Made by a program: the position numbers and the translations under genes
Part shown: in pieces, positions 1-10,336 of the stretch
Layout of the letters: the number at the start of each line of letters is the position of its first letter
Numbering within the stretch: the first letter of the stretch is position 1
Source of the DNA: Campylobacter helveticus
GTDB taxonomy: Bacteria; Campylobacterota; Campylobacteria; Campylobacterales; Campylobacteraceae
Assembly: GCF_002080395.1 (NCBI RefSeq)
Contig: NZ_CP020478.1
Span: 1,066,886-1,130,885, forward strand
DNA length: 64,000 nucleotides
Direction: 5' to 3'
The notes under the pieces: generated by a model
What the model was told of the DNA's origin: nothing
What the model saw: the letters and a program-made list of their open reading frames with translations, nothing else
Databases searched by the model: none

Positions 1-957
1 CCTTTATCACACTTATCTCGATGCCGTCCCATTGAGGTGTGATTTGATTATAAGGGTCTAAAACTAAAGTGATGCTTTTCTTTTTTTCATCACCTTTTAA
101 AATATCACTAAGAGCCTCTACAGCCCAGTTTGTATAGCCTTGCATATCTGTCCCACCCTTAGCAGCATACTCAAGTCTAGTGATAGTTCCGTCAAAATCT
201 CTATCGCTTTTTATACTTTCATTTACAAGCTCTTCTATACTTAGGCTTTTATCGCTAATTTTATTTCCCACATAGCCCGTAGTGCGTTTAGCCTCTCTTA
301 GAGTAATCCAATCATCGCTATCACTTAAATCCTGATTTTCCGCCTCATCTTTGACTGAATTTTTTAAAGTAAGATGTTCGTTATTTTCTATCCTGCCATT
401 TTTATCTCTATCTGAGTTTAAAAAATCTCTATTTATCATAATGTCTTTATACCAGCCATCTAAAAATGCAGCCGCCTTTCCACTCAAGCCTATGTTGCCA
501 TTAGAAAGTTTTAAAAAATCATTTTCATCAAAATGACTTTTTAAAAGTTTTATACTTTCATCACTTAAATTTAAAGAAATTTCCTTATCATCGCTGAAAA
601 AATGAACGGAATTTTTCACATTTTTATCAGGGGTGAAGTCCGTAATCTCCCTTTTTATCCTCTCACTTTTAGAGGCTGAAAATACAGCCTCATTTTGAGT
701 TTTGTAAAAGGTATTAACCGCCACAGCAAACATAGCTCAATCCACACAAACAGGTTCGCCTTTTACCCTAATGTGGGGCAAAGCGTGGCAACCATACTCT
801 TTATTCCAAAACCTATTTGGATTGCAACTTCCCGGATTCATTAGTTTTTCAAAGAACAAAGCTGAGGATCAAGATAAGTGTCGTCAGAATTATAAGCAAA
901 AGCACCCACCGCAAAAACACCGACTAGAAGAAAAATTTTTACTAATTTTTTCATCAT
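1..957 (-). pseudogene. Secreted EF-hand protein, broken; 3' end outside the window
   Basis: Reading leftwards from 957, a short ORF starts with a typical signal peptide (two Met, KKLVKIFLLVGVFAVGAFA) and continues to CSLKN-stop. The frame resumes one base off at MNPGSCNPNRFW; making the T5 run at 845-849 one base longer joins the two. That frame meets a single TGA near 738-740 and then stays open from 733 to the window edge. The long part carries two canonical 12-residue EF-hand loops, DRDKNGRIENNE (377-412) and DRDFDGTITRLE (170-205), and between them a degenerate one (SDSDDWITLRE). Inference: a periplasmic or exported calcium-binding protein of unknown role, inactivated by a frameshift and a stop. 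Alternatively 733-1 is a separate gene, but ATG 733 has no clear Shine-Dalgarno. I do not recognise the family beyond the EF-hands. Confidence 0.6.
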
Positions 958-983
958 CACTTCTTATAAGATAATATGCGAAT

Positions 984-989
984 ATTATA
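984..989 (-). promoter_or_regulatory. -10 element upstream of the secreted EF-hand gene
   Basis: On the minus strand the sequence reads TATAAT in an AT-rich stretch about 27 bases upstream of the first Met codon (957). An AAGAAG Shine-Dalgarno lies just before the start. No clear -35 is visible, as is usual for Campylobacter sigma70 promoters. Confidence 0.45.
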
Positions 990-1086
990 TAATTTCATCC
1001 TAAAATAAGACTTAAAAAATCTTAATAAAGATAATTTTAAAATTTGAAGATAAATTTTGTAGCACACTCTAGCTAAACTAGAATCA

Positions 1087-1108
1087 AAGTGCCTTATAAA
1101 AGGCACTT
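1087..1108 (-). terminator. Hairpin overlapping the stop codon of the META lipoprotein gene
   Basis: AAGTGCCTT and AAGGCACTT form a 9-bp perfect stem with a 4-nt loop that overlaps the stop codon at 1107-1109. It probably ends the chemoreceptor-lipoprotein transcript. The T-run after it is weak. Confidence 0.55.
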
Positions 1109-1544
1109 ATTTAAGATAAATTTTTGTCTCACCACTCTCTAGGATAATCTTATCATTTTCATTAATAATTTTAAAATTTCCATTAAAATTTGTTAAGAAA
1201 GTGCTTTCAAATTCCATTACGCTTTGAGGATGGCAAAGCATTTGTGTCGAAGCTGCACCATCGATTTGCAAATTCATATCATCTTTTTTGTAATTTCCAA
1301 AAAAGCGGTTACACCCAGCAGAGCCGTAAAATTTATTTTTCTCGAAGCTGATATTAGGGTTTTCTTCCATATTTTCAGGGTTAAAGCTCTTTCCACCAAC
1401 TACGATTTTTTCTATTTTTAAATTTTGTCCTTCCAAAGCAAGTGGTTTCATAGTATCCTTTCCTCCTACCTCACTCGAAGCATTATGACTTGCACAGCCC
1501 ACAAAAAGAGCCAAACTTGCTAAAGCAATGCCCATCTTTTTCAT
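1107..1544 (-). CDS. META-domain lipoprotein (HslJ-like)
   Basis: A 145-residue protein with a lipoprotein signal (KKMGIALASLALFVGC; lipobox LFVGC), so probably lipid-anchored in the cell envelope. The body resembles META/HslJ domains: a 'FEKNKFYGSAGCNRFFGNY' strand-turn segment around residues 68-86 and a later 'AASTQMLCHPQSVMEFE' segment. META proteins are linked to stress or secretion, but the biochemical role is not established. AAGGAG lies well placed before the ATG at 1544. The gene follows the chemoreceptor gene by 11 bases and is probably co-transcribed with it. Confidence 0.75.
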   Translation of the reverse strand: MKKMGIALASLALFVGCASHNASSEVGGKDTMKPLALEGQNLKIEKIVVGGKSFNPENMEENPNISFEKNKFYGSAGCNRFFGNYKKDDMNLQIDGAASTQMLCHPQSVMEFESTFLTNFNGNFKIINENDKIILESGETKIYLK

Positions 1545-1555
1545 ACCTATCTCCT

Positions 1556-3148
1556 TTAAACTTGAAATTGATTAATTTGATTTTCCAAATTATGACACAC
1601 TATTTTTAACTCATTAGAAATTTGCAAAAGGATTTTAGCAATCTCTTCATTTTTCTCACTTACTTCCACATTTTCTTGCATAGAAAAAAGTAGTTTTTGG
1701 ATATTTTCTTGCGAAATTTTAATCCTCTGTGTGCATTGAATTACCAAACTTTTAGCTTCTTGGTTACAAATTTTGACTTCATTTGCAGAATCCACAAGTA
1801 AATTTGTGTCCTCATTTAAAGATTGCACATTATGGGCATTTTCTCTAAGCTCGTTACTTACATCTTGAATGCTGTCCAAAAGTTCTTTGGTGATTTGCGC
1901 AACGCTTCCTAAAAATTCCTCGCTGCTTTGTGCCAAATTTCTAATATCCTCCGCGATGACGGAAAATCCACGCCCAAATGTCCCAGCTCTAGCCGCCTCA
2001 ATACCAGCATTTAAAGAAAGTAAATTTGTCTTGTCAGCTATTTCGTCCATCATTGTCGTAGCTTTTTGGATATTATGCGCTTGTTTAACCATATTTTCAA
2101 CTTTTTTGGCAAGTTCATTTTCATTTGTAGCGACACCATTAACCTTTTGAGCCACATTAAAAAGAGAGTTTAGCATTTCCTCAAGCAAGGTATAAGATTT
2201 ATCATTTGCCACATTTGCCTCACTTGAAAGCAAAGCAAGTTCTGCTAGTTCTGTTCCTATATTATTACTTAAATTAAAACTTTCATTTGTTTTATGATGA
2301 CTTTGCATAGTGATTTCATTTAAATTTGTTGCATTAGAACTTAAAATTCCCGTTTGGTCTTCAACTTTCCTAACGCTTGTTCCTGTGGAAATGACAGCAT
2401 TTTGCGTTTTTTCTATAAATTGATTAATATAGCCACAAGCCTGAGATATTTCATCTTGCCCGTTAATCCTAATCCTCGCACGCAAATCGCCCGTGCCTTG
2501 TGCTAATTCTTTTGCGTGTTTTAAAAGCTCTAAAACGGGACTTCCCACAACTCTTTTAAGCACCAAAAGAACGATGATGAGAGTAAAAAGCAAGGCGAGG
2601 CTAAAGATTACAATATAAGACCTACTTGTGCCTGCTATATCATCTTTCACCCCTTGTAAGGAATGATACACATCCATCACCCCCAAAACACTTCCATTTT
2701 TGACATTTGCGTGGCAAGCAACGCAAGAATCATTAGCAATCAACGGACGAATAAGCCTTAAAGTTGGAACGCCATTATAAAGTTGCTCTAAAATTTTGAC
2801 TTCAGGTTTGTCAAACTGCTCTAAAATAATGCTATCTTTCGTCGTTTGTGGATTTTTTATCTCAAAAAGCTCAATGGTATCTTTTGAGGGATAAATATAA
2901 ATATCGCTGATACTCTCAATCCCTCTCACATCATCAATCGCCTCTTTAATTTTCTCAGGGTCGCCCAAATTCATAGCCATACGCATAGTTTGAAAGATAG
3001 AAGTGCTTACGGTTTCTAAATTTTCTCGTCCCATTTTGGTGGCAGTATTTTTAAAATCTAAATTTAAAATAAACCATACAACCACAAAACTAATAAATAA
3101 AATGGCAAAAATCGCAGCAGAAACCTTAAAACCTATGCTTTTAAACAT
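1556..3148 (-). CDS. Methyl-accepting chemotaxis protein with a periplasmic CXXCH haem-binding motif
   Basis: A 530-residue chemoreceptor. TM1 spans about residues 9-30, a periplasmic sensor about 31-176, TM2 about 177-199, then a HAMP linker and a long signalling helix bundle. Its tip contains the conserved hairpin core ([20 protein letters not shown], with [15 protein letters not shown] following). The periplasmic domain holds CVACH at residues 142-146, the covalent haem c attachment signature, and it resembles DUF3365/Tll0287-like redox sensors. A haem-based redox or gas sensor is therefore inferred. No C-terminal CheB/CheR pentapeptide is visible. An AGGAG site precedes ATG 3148. Downstream is the META lipoprotein gene. 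Confidence 0.9.
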   Translation of the reverse strand: MFKSIGFKVSAAIFAILFISFVVVWFILNLDFKNTATKMGRENLETVSTSIFQTMRMAMNLGDPEKIKEAIDDVRGIESISDIYIYPSKDTIELFEIKNPQTTKDSIILEQFDKPEVKILEQLYNGVPTLRLIRPLIANDSCVACHANVKNGSVLGVMDVYHSLQGVKDDIAGTSRSYIVIFSLALLFTLIIVLLVLKRVVGSPVLELLKHAKELAQGTGDLRARIRINGQDEISQACGYINQFIEKTQNAVISTGTSVRKVEDQTGILSSNATNLNEITMQSHHKTNESFNLSNNIGTELAELALLSSEANVANDKSYTLLEEMLNSLFNVAQKVNGVATNENELAKKVENMVKQAHNIQKATTMMDEIADKTNLLSLNAGIEAARAGTFGRGFSVIAEDIRNLAQSSEEFLGSVAQITKELLDSIQDVSNELRENAHNVQSLNEDTNLLVDSANEVKICNQEAKSLVIQCTQRIKISQENIQKLLFSMQENVEVSEKNEEIAKILLQISNELKIVCHNLENQINQFQV

Positions 3149-3295
3149 AAAATCTCCTAAATTTAAGATGAGATATTTTACTTTTTATTTATTTAAAAAT
3201 GACTTAAATAAGAAATGATTTACTCTAAATTCACCTATGTAAATAAAGCCTATTCTTATGTAAAAAACGAAGAGTTGCCTCTTTAAATTTTCAAG

Positions 3296-3490
3296 CTAAA
3301 AACATTGTATGAAATGTTCGTAGTTTTTTCTCACAAAATCAAAACTCAACGCAGAATGTTTTAATCCTGTGGATTTCTTAATTCCCTTTTTATCTTTAAA
3401 ATAATCAAGATAGATAATATTATTGTAAATGTAGAGGTTTTGATTTTGGGGAAGTGTTTCATTATAATTTCTGCTTTCAATCTCTAACAT
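3296..3490 (-). pseudogene. N-terminal fragment of a phage-type tyrosine integrase
   Basis: A 64-residue ORF containing NNIIYLDYFKDKKGIKKSTG, which matches the arm-type DNA-binding start of Campylobacter/Helicobacter phage and island integrases (YLDYY...G...RKSTGL pattern). It stops before any core-binding or catalytic domain and no R-H-R-Y residues follow. I read it as the remnant of an excised or deleted element between the chemoreceptor gene and purH. It could also be an unrelated short orphan. Confidence 0.5.
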
Positions 3491-3755
3491 TTGGATTGAT
3501 TTTTCTAGCTTCTTCTACACCAAAAACATTAAGCGCCGCGACACAATTATCGCTATCAGTTAACTTAATTCATCATCTGCTACACGCACTTTACGAACAA
3601 CCTTTTATAAGCCTCTCCCACCTTAGCCAAATCCTCAAGCTATAATTTAATTCTTCGTTAGTAATATTTGCTTTTTCCATACACCACTTTACTTTTGCTT
3701 CAGCCTCTTTTAAATTCCATTTAAAACTATATTTACTTTTTAATTAGTTCTCCTT
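3480..3755 (-). pseudogene. Decayed phage-like gene upstream of the integrase fragment
   Basis: On the minus strand, pieces of one small protein appear in shifting frames: a segment with KEAEAKVKWCMEKANITNEE, then KVRVADDELS-stop, then LTDSDNCVAALNVFGVEEAR running to a stop just inside the integrase fragment. The spread over frames with stops between indicates decay. I cannot name the parent family; it has the look of a small phage packaging or structural accessory gene. Confidence 0.35.
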
Positions 3756-3791
3756 CCCCCTTTCTTTTAAAATTTATATCCATTAGATTTC

Positions 3792-5324
3792 TCAATGTAA
3801 AAAATGCCTAATGCCTGTAAAATACAAAGCTATGCCATATTCATCAGCTGCTTTAATGACCTCTTCATCTCTTATGCTTCCGCCGGGCTCAACTATGGCT
3901 TTCACGCCCACTTTTGCCGCTTCATCAATGCTATCTCTAAAAGGGAAAAAGGCTTCACTCGCCAAAACACAGCCCTTTAAATCAAGCTTCATTTCACAAG
4001 CCTTATTTATCGCAGCCTTAGCCGCATCAATGCGACTTGTCATTCCCATCCCTATCGCAACAAGCGCCCCATTTTTCACATAAGTGACATTGTTTGACTT
4101 TGTCAAAGCGGCGATTTTAAGAGCGATTTCTAAGTCCTTTAACTCGCTCTCACTTGCAGAATTTGCACTTACAAGTTTGGCGTTTAAAAGCTCATTTTCT
4201 TTAACTTCATCGCTATTTTGATAGACAAAACCTCCATCAATGTGCTTAAAATCAAATTTGTCATAATTTCTTAGAAGATAAGGGCTTTTCTGCGTAAAAA
4301 TCTTAATCCTCTTCTTCGTCTCAAAAACAGCCAAAGCCTCCTCATCGACATTAGCCGCTATAATAAGCTCGACATAAATTTCATTAATTTTTTCCGCTAA
4401 GACCCTATCAAGCTTTCCATTTATCGCCACAACGCCACCATACGCACTCACACTATCACATTTTAACGCCTCAACATAACTTTCAAGCAAAGTATTTTTC
4501 AAAGCAAAACCACAAGGATTTCCGTGCTTAACAATCGCCACAGCTGGGGCTTTATCAAAGCTTGAAGCAAGATTAACGGCAGCATTAATATCCGTTAAAT
4601 TATTAAAACTAACCTCCCCCTTTAAGGTTTTGAAATTTGTGCTAAAAAACGCGTCAAATTCATATAAAGAGCCTTTTTGATGAGGATTTTCTCCATATCT
4701 TGTATCAAAAACTTTCTGTCCCACTATAAATTTATGCTCTCCAAAACCTTCATTAAAACGCTCATTCATATAATTTGCGATGTAAGAATCGTAATTTGCC
4801 GTATGCTCATAAGCCTTTATCATCAAACCAAGACGAAATTGCTCATCATTTTTTCCATTTTTTAAAGCCTCTATCACGCTCTCATAACTTTGCGTATCAC
4901 AAACGACCATTACATCTTTATAGTTTTTTGCCGCACTTCTTATCATCGCAGGACCACCTATATCGATATTTTCTATAATCTCATCAAAATCATCGCTCAT
5001 AATGGTTGTTTTTTTAAAGGGGTATAAATTCACACAAACCAAATCAATCCCCAAAATTCCATTGTCTTTAGCTTGTTTTTTATGATTTTCATCGCTTCTT
5101 TTATGCAAAATTCCGCCGTGAATTTTAGGGTGTAAAGTCTTTACCCTACCCTCAAAAAGCTCGGGGCTATTTGTAAATTCACTGACCTCGACCACATTAA
5201 GATGATTATCTTTTAAAAGCTTATAAGTGCCACCCGTAGAAAGCAACTCAAAGCCCAAATTTTCAAGCTCTTTTGCAAATTCGACTATGCCCTCTTTATC
5301 ACTCACGCTTAATAATGCTCTCAT
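3792..5324 (-). CDS. purH: Bifunctional AICAR transformylase / IMP cyclohydrolase
   Basis: A 510-residue cytosolic enzyme for the last two steps of de novo IMP synthesis. The N-terminal MGS-like cyclohydrolase domain (about 1-190) begins [15 protein letters not shown] and includes STGGTYKLL and [11 protein letters not shown]. The C-terminal formyltransferase domain carries [13 protein letters not shown] and [12 protein letters not shown], and the protein ends [17 protein letters not shown], typical of the family. Length is normal. AAGGAG precedes the ATG. Confidence 0.97.
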   Translation of the reverse strand: MRALLSVSDKEGIVEFAKELENLGFELLSTGGTYKLLKDNHLNVVEVSEFTNSPELFEGRVKTLHPKIHGGILHKRSDENHKKQAKDNGILGIDLVCVNLYPFKKTTIMSDDFDEIIENIDIGGPAMIRSAAKNYKDVMVVCDTQSYESVIEALKNGKNDEQFRLGLMIKAYEHTANYDSYIANYMNERFNEGFGEHKFIVGQKVFDTRYGENPHQKGSLYEFDAFFSTNFKTLKGEVSFNNLTDINAAVNLASSFDKAPAVAIVKHGNPCGFALKNTLLESYVEALKCDSVSAYGGVVAINGKLDRVLAEKINEIYVELIIAANVDEEALAVFETKKRIKIFTQKSPYLLRNYDKFDFKHIDGGFVYQNSDEVKENELLNAKLVSANSASESELKDLEIALKIAALTKSNNVTYVKNGALVAIGMGMTSRIDAAKAAINKACEMKLDLKGCVLASEAFFPFRDSIDEAAKVGVKAIVEPGGSIRDEEVIKAADEYGIALYFTGIRHFLH

Positions 5325-5420
5325 TTTCTCTCCTTACTTTATATGTTATTGATATTAAACTATATTTTATTTAACATTCATCAATTTCACCATTTTATGG
5401 CAATTTTATCGTCCGCCCTC

Positions 5421-7616
5421 TCACAGCCTCACAAGCTTCGCGCCAAAGCCACCCTGATTTATCGGTGCATCACTGAAGCTTTTGACGCTTTTATGCGTTT
5501 TTAAAAATTCTCTTACGGCAAAAGACAGCTTTCCTGTGCCTATGCCGTGATATACGATAACCTCATCAAGTCCTGCTATAAGAGCATCTGAAATAAATTT
5601 ATCAAGCCTTTCTAAAGCCTCATCGCTTCTAAGTCCGTGCAAATCAAGACTAAGAGCCACATTTGTAGGTCTAGCAAGGCTAATTTGTGTCTTTGCCTTT
5701 GGTTTAGGTAAAGCACTACTTTTTTTAAGTAAATTTAAACCAACGCGCAGTCTCAAACCCTCGCTCTCTACCAAGGCGTCATTTTTAGAAATCCCCACAA
5801 TCACACCCTTTATCTTTTCATATTTGACAAAATCCCCCACGCGAAATTCCTCATTTTGCTCCCTATTTGGCAAAGAAATGGCTCTTTTAAGCTCATTTGC
5901 CTTATTTAAGCTTCTTTGTTTTTCTCTAGTATCCTTAAGAACTATGGTCTTTTTCGCTTCCTCTATGGCTTTATGAAACTCTAAACCAAGCGCGTTATAC
6001 CTAGCTCTAAATTCGCTTTCATTTCTTTCCTTTTGCTCTTTTAAGCTTTGTAAAATTTCATCAGCCCTTTTTTCCTTCTCGCTCACTTTGGCAAGTTTTT
6101 CTCTTAGTTCTAATTCTAAATTGATATTTTTACCGACCAAATCCTCAAGCCCTTGCTTATCCTCACCATAATTTTGCCTAGCCTTAGCGACCAAAACAGG
6201 GGGGATTTGATAGCGAAGTGCCGTCTCAAAAGCGTAAGATTTACCAATCGTGCCTTTTAAAAACTCAAATTTGGGCTTAGCCAAAGCCTCATCATATAGG
6301 GCAGCTAGAAGTTCCACTTCGCTATTTTTAGATAAAAGCATAGCAAGGCGTTTATGGTGTGTTGTGATGATAATTTTAAGCTTATTTTCTATGAGTTTTT
6401 CTATTAAAGCACTATAAAGACAAGCCGCCTCTTCAAAATCCGTCCCAAGCTCTATTTCATCGACAGCCAAAAGTAAATTTTTCTTTGTGAAAAGCTTAGA
6501 AAAGGCTAACATCCTCCCCGCAAAGGTGGAAATGTCATTTTTAGCATTTTGTGGGTCTTCTATAATCGCTTCAAATTCTTTAAAAGAGCCTATTTTACTT
6601 TCATCTGCTTTAATGCGCATAGGAAGTAAATGTTTGGCTAAAAAAGCCGCACTTAAAATGCTTTTAAGTAGCATTGATTTCCCACCAGCATTCACGCCTG
6701 TGATGATTAAAACCTGCTTAGTAAATTCCACACTAATGCTTTTTGGATTTTTAAGGGCGGGGTGAGCGAAATTTTTAAGGCTTATGGTAGAGCTATTTTC
6801 ACAAAGCATAAATTCATAATCTTTCTTCTTCGCAAGCATCACTCTCGCGCTATAATGGTCAAACAAATCAAAAGCTTGGTTAATAAATTTTAAAAATAAA
6901 AGATTTTTATGCAACAAAGCGGAGAAATTTTTGGCATATTCGTAATAAATTTCCTCTTTTTTCTCTTCTAAATCATCAAGCTCACCTTGCAATCTTTCCA
7001 CACTCAAAGGCACAACATAAAAGCCTCCGCCACTACTTCTGCCTATGATTTTAGCTTTTAAGGCGTGATTAAACCCTCCTCTTACAAGCAAGGCTTCCAA
7101 ACCGCTAATTAAATGCACTTGCGTATCGATAAGATAGGGATTTAAAGCCTTTGTGTGGGCAAGTTTTTTAAATTCAAAACTTATATTTTCTTTTTTAAGT
7201 TTAATGGAGTGGTTTAGATTAACAAGTCTTTCATCAAGGCTTTCTTTTAAAATTCCTCTCTCATCAAAAGCATTAATAAAATCTAAAAGTTGAGGCAAAA
7301 GTTCAATTTTATCCAACCAAGCCTTAAGAGAACCCTCAAATTTAAGACTTTTAAGATAAGAAAAATAACGCAAAATTTTCACAAATTCAAAAAGCTCATC
7401 AAGGTGCAAAACGCCTTGTTTGCTAAGATGCGTAAGGGCGAAATCAAGCTTCTTAACGCTTAAAGGCAGGCTAAATTCCACCTCGCAAAGCTCACGCAAA
7501 CGCCTAAAATGCAAATGCGTATCACCCTCTAAAAATAGCTCTTTTTCTCTTGCAAAAAGTGCTTTAAATTCCTCTACAAAATCTTTTAAATCAAGCTTAG
7601 TTAAAAGCTCATTCAT
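5421..7616 (-). CDS. mutS2: MutS2 family ATPase with C-terminal Smr domain
   Basis: A 731-residue protein. MutS-type core and ATPase with Walker A GVNAGGKSMLL near residue 303, a Walker B-like LLAVDEIELGTDFEEAA and ITTHH switch, a long charged coiled coil, then a C-terminal Smr domain (LDLHGLRSDEALERLDKFI; YHGIGTGKL). MutS2 proteins lack the mismatch-recognition domain and act in recombination control, oxidative damage repair or ribosome rescue depending on the species. The start overlaps the upstream membrane-protein gene by 8 bases, so translation is probably coupled. Confidence 0.95.
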   Translation of the reverse strand: MNELLTKLDLKDFVEEFKALFAREKELFLEGDTHLHFRRLRELCEVEFSLPLSVKKLDFALTHLSKQGVLHLDELFEFVKILRYFSYLKSLKFEGSLKAWLDKIELLPQLLDFINAFDERGILKESLDERLVNLNHSIKLKKENISFEFKKLAHTKALNPYLIDTQVHLISGLEALLVRGGFNHALKAKIIGRSSGGGFYVVPLSVERLQGELDDLEEKKEEIYYEYAKNFSALLHKNLLFLKFINQAFDLFDHYSARVMLAKKKDYEFMLCENSSTISLKNFAHPALKNPKSISVEFTKQVLIITGVNAGGKSMLLKSILSAAFLAKHLLPMRIKADESKIGSFKEFEAIIEDPQNAKNDISTFAGRMLAFSKLFTKKNLLLAVDEIELGTDFEEAACLYSALIEKLIENKLKIIITTHHKRLAMLLSKNSEVELLAALYDEALAKPKFEFLKGTIGKSYAFETALRYQIPPVLVAKARQNYGEDKQGLEDLVGKNINLELELREKLAKVSEKEKRADEILQSLKEQKERNESEFRARYNALGLEFHKAIEEAKKTIVLKDTREKQRSLNKANELKRAISLPNREQNEEFRVGDFVKYEKIKGVIVGISKNDALVESEGLRLRVGLNLLKKSSALPKPKAKTQISLARPTNVALSLDLHGLRSDEALERLDKFISDALIAGLDEVIVYHGIGTGKLSFAVREFLKTHKSVKSFSDAPINQGGFGAKLVRL

Positions 7617-7953
7617 CGACTAGCTCACATTTTCTAATATCAAGCACTACGCCCTTAAATTCCTTACTTTTGGCTATGAAACTTGAAGTGCCAAATTCGT
7701 AGTTAAAATGCGTTTTGCTGACATTAAAATCTTTACATTTTAAGATTTTTCCCTGATGAAAAGCGTAAAGTAAATCTTGCTTTTTATCGCTCATTTTAAG
7801 ATTCTTGCCCTCAAAAAGCACAGCAAAAATGATAAAAATAATAAGCAATAAAATAAAAAAAGGCTTCGTTTTGTTGCCTAATTTCTTCCTTAGCGTAAAA
7901 GAAACTAGAGCCAACAACAAGACGATTAAAGTAAAAATTAATATTTTTGTCAT
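7609..7953 (-). CDS. Small membrane protein of unknown function upstream of mutS2
   Basis: 114 residues with two N-terminal hydrophobic helices (about 4-20 and 31-47) separated by the basic KKLGNKTK, then a soluble tail rich in Lys and Phe. AAGGA precedes the ATG. It lies between clpA (8-base gap) and mutS2 (8-base overlap), as in C. jejuni, where an unnamed integral membrane protein also precedes mutS2. No function can be assigned from sequence. Confidence 0.75.
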   Translation of the reverse strand: MTKILIFTLIVLLLALVSFTLRKKLGNKTKPFFILLLIIFIIFAVLFEGKNLKMSDKKQDLLYAFHQGKILKCKDFNVSKTHFNYEFGTSSFIAKSKEFKGVVLDIRKCELVDE

Positions 7954-7961
7954 TTTCGTCC

Positions 7962-10049
7962 TTATATTAAGATGATTTTATCGTTTTTATCTAGCTCTAT
8001 TTTAATTTTTGCTCCATTTTTCAACTCTTTGCGTAAAATTTTATCGCTTAGTTTTGTGCCGATTTCTTCAGCTATAACGCGTTTTAAAAGCCTCACACCA
8101 AATTCTTTTTGATGCGCCTTTTTCGCTAAATGCACCTTAGCTTTTTTAGAAGCACTTAAAATTACATTTTTAAGATTTTTAGAAAGTTCGTTTAATTCTT
8201 TTTGAACGATTTTTTCCAAAATTACATCATCAAGCTCGTTAAAATGTAAAATTTTATCAATGCGGTTGATAAATTCAGGGGCGAAAAAATCTTTAATCGC
8301 ACGATTTGTTTTTTCCTCATTTTTACTCAAAAAACCAAGCTCGTTACTTTCTTTAAGCCCCAAATTCGAAGTCATCACAATGATAGTATTTTTAAAATCC
8401 ACCTTTAAGCCGCTATTATCCGTAAGCATAGCATTATCAAAAATTTGCAAAAAAGTATTTGTCAAATCAGGATGCGCCTTTTCTATCTCATCAAAAAGCA
8501 CGAGAGAAAAAGGGTTTTTCCGCACGGCATTACTTAAAAGTCCGCCATCTTCATAGCCCACATAGCCAGCAGGTGAACCGATGAGCTTACTTAAAGCGTG
8601 TTTTTCGGCATATTCACTCATATCAAAGCGCTCTAAATGTAGTCCCAAAAACGCCGCTATATTTTTACAAAGCTCCGTTTTACCAACTCCACTTGAACCC
8701 GTAAAAAGAAAAACCCCCCTAGGACTATTTTCCCCCTTAAAGCCCGTGTAGCCTTGTTTTAAGGTAGAACATAGGCTGTCTATTACCTCATCTTGTCCAA
8801 AAATTTGCGTTTTTAAATTTGCGTTAAGATTTAAAAGGGCTTTGTTTTGATTAAATTCAAAAAGTTTATGAGAATGAGTCATTCTCGCTAAAACTTCATT
8901 TAAGTCCTTTAAATTTGGGTTTTTCTTAGCCTTTAGAGCAAAAGAAGCTCCAAGCTCATCAATCAAATCAATCGCGCAGTCAGGTAAAAATTTATCCGCA
9001 AAAAATTTCTTACCTAGCTCAATACTTTCTTGCAAAATTTCATCACTTATCTTAATATGATGAAAGCCCTCATATTTTTCCCTCAAGCCCTTAAGTATGA
9101 GAAGACACTCTTCTTTACTCGGTTCATCAACATTGATTTTAGCAAAACGGCGTGAAAGGGCTTTATTTTTTTCAAAACTATTTTTATACTCCATAAAGGT
9201 CGTCGCACCGATACACTTTAAACTACCATTGCTTAGAGCTGGTTTTAACAAATTTGAAAAATCTGTATGCCCCTCTCCCGTAGCTCCCGCACCTACTATG
9301 GTATGAATTTCATCGATAAATAAAATCGCATTTTCAATCTGCATAAGCCCATCGATAATCTCTTTAATCCTACGCTCAAAATCGCCGCGGTATTTCGTGC
9401 CTGAAAGAAGCCCTGTTAAATCGAGAGTGAAAATTTGGGCATTTTTTAATTTCTCAGGCACTAAGCCCTGCGAAATTCTTAAAGCCAAGCCCTCAACAAT
9501 AGCCGTTTTACCAACACCCGCTTCGCCGATTAAGATAGGATTATTTTTCTTGCGGCGAAGTAAAATTTGCATCATTCTCTCGAGCTCAAACTCGCGTCCT
9601 ATCAAAGGGTCGATTTTACCTTCGTTTGCCAAGGTGTTAAGGTTAATCGTATAATTTAAAAGAGGGTTGGCATTATCTTTTTTCTCATCTAATTTTAAGC
9701 CGTGTTTTTTTAGCAAATACGCCCCAAAAGAACGCCCATCTTCTAAAAGCGTCTTAATAAATTCTTCTACATAAGCATTAGAATTTTTCGCAAAAATATC
9801 CATTAAAACAACGGAAACTTCAGGCTCTATCTCTTTTCCCACATTTTCATTTTTAGTTGCAAGATGATTTTTAAGCTCTCGTTCTAAAAGCAAAAATTCT
9901 CCGTCCGCATAATTTTGAAACAAATCTTTAAAATCGTGGCTTAATTTCAATAAAGTAAAAAGCAAATGTTCGCAAGTAACAAATTCGTGGTGATTGATAA
10001 AGCTTAAATGCTTGGCATTATCTAAAAATTCGCTGATTTTTTCTTTCAT
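7962..10049 (-). CDS. clpA: ClpA, ATPase subunit of the ClpAP protease
   Basis: A 695-residue AAA+ unfoldase that feeds substrates to ClpP. Clp N-domain about 1-140, first ATPase with GEAGVGKTAIVEG near residue 170, and second ATPase with GSSGVGKTELCKN near residue 450. There is no ClpB-type middle coiled coil. The gene overlaps clpS by 4 bases (ATGA), which fits N-end rule adaptor pairing. It is shorter than E. coli ClpA mainly in the linkers, as usual in epsilonproteobacteria. Confidence 0.96.
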   Translation of the reverse strand: MKEKISEFLDNAKHLSFINHHEFVTCEHLLFTLLKLSHDFKDLFQNYADGEFLLLERELKNHLATKNENVGKEIEPEVSVVLMDIFAKNSNAYVEEFIKTLLEDGRSFGAYLLKKHGLKLDEKKDNANPLLNYTINLNTLANEGKIDPLIGREFELERMMQILLRRKKNNPILIGEAGVGKTAIVEGLALRISQGLVPEKLKNAQIFTLDLTGLLSGTKYRGDFERRIKEIIDGLMQIENAILFIDEIHTIVGAGATGEGHTDFSNLLKPALSNGSLKCIGATTFMEYKNSFEKNKALSRRFAKINVDEPSKEECLLILKGLREKYEGFHHIKISDEILQESIELGKKFFADKFLPDCAIDLIDELGASFALKAKKNPNLKDLNEVLARMTHSHKLFEFNQNKALLNLNANLKTQIFGQDEVIDSLCSTLKQGYTGFKGENSPRGVFLFTGSSGVGKTELCKNIAAFLGLHLERFDMSEYAEKHALSKLIGSPAGYVGYEDGGLLSNAVRKNPFSLVLFDEIEKAHPDLTNTFLQIFDNAMLTDNSGLKVDFKNTIIVMTSNLGLKESNELGFLSKNEEKTNRAIKDFFAPEFINRIDKILHFNELDDVILEKIVQKELNELSKNLKNVILSASKKAKVHLAKKAHQKEFGVRLLKRVIAEEIGTKLSDKILRKELKNGAKIKIELDKNDKIILI

Positions 10050-10336
10050 TCTTCCTCCACCCTACTTTGCAAAGGAAAATGTGCCTCCATCGCCATTATT
10101 TGCACCTTTTTATGCTTTGAAAGGGCAATTTCTTGAGTATAAATTCCACACACTCCACTTCCCTCATAATGAATTTGCATCATAAGCTCACTTGCCTTTT
10201 CAAAACTATGAAAAAACACACGCATTAAAACTTCAATCACAAAATCCATCGTTGTAACATCGTCATTTAAAAGCACAACCTTATACATTTTCGGTTCTTG
10301 CAAATCCTCTTTTTGCAAACTTTCAAGTTTTTCCAT
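10046..10336 (-). CDS. clpS: ClpS, N-end rule adaptor of ClpAP
   Basis: 96 residues with the hallmark KVVLLNDDVTTMDFVIEVL strand-helix near residue 19 and a His-rich substrate-recognition helix (FHSFEKASELMMQIHYEGSG). It delivers proteins with destabilising N-terminal residues to ClpA. It is coupled upstream to the lipoprotein gene (TAATG at 10336) and downstream to clpA. Confidence 0.95.
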   Translation of the reverse strand: MEKLESLQKEDLQEPKMYKVVLLNDDVTTMDFVIEVLMRVFFHSFEKASELMMQIHYEGSGVCGIYTQEIALSKHKKVQIMAMEAHFPLQSRVEEE

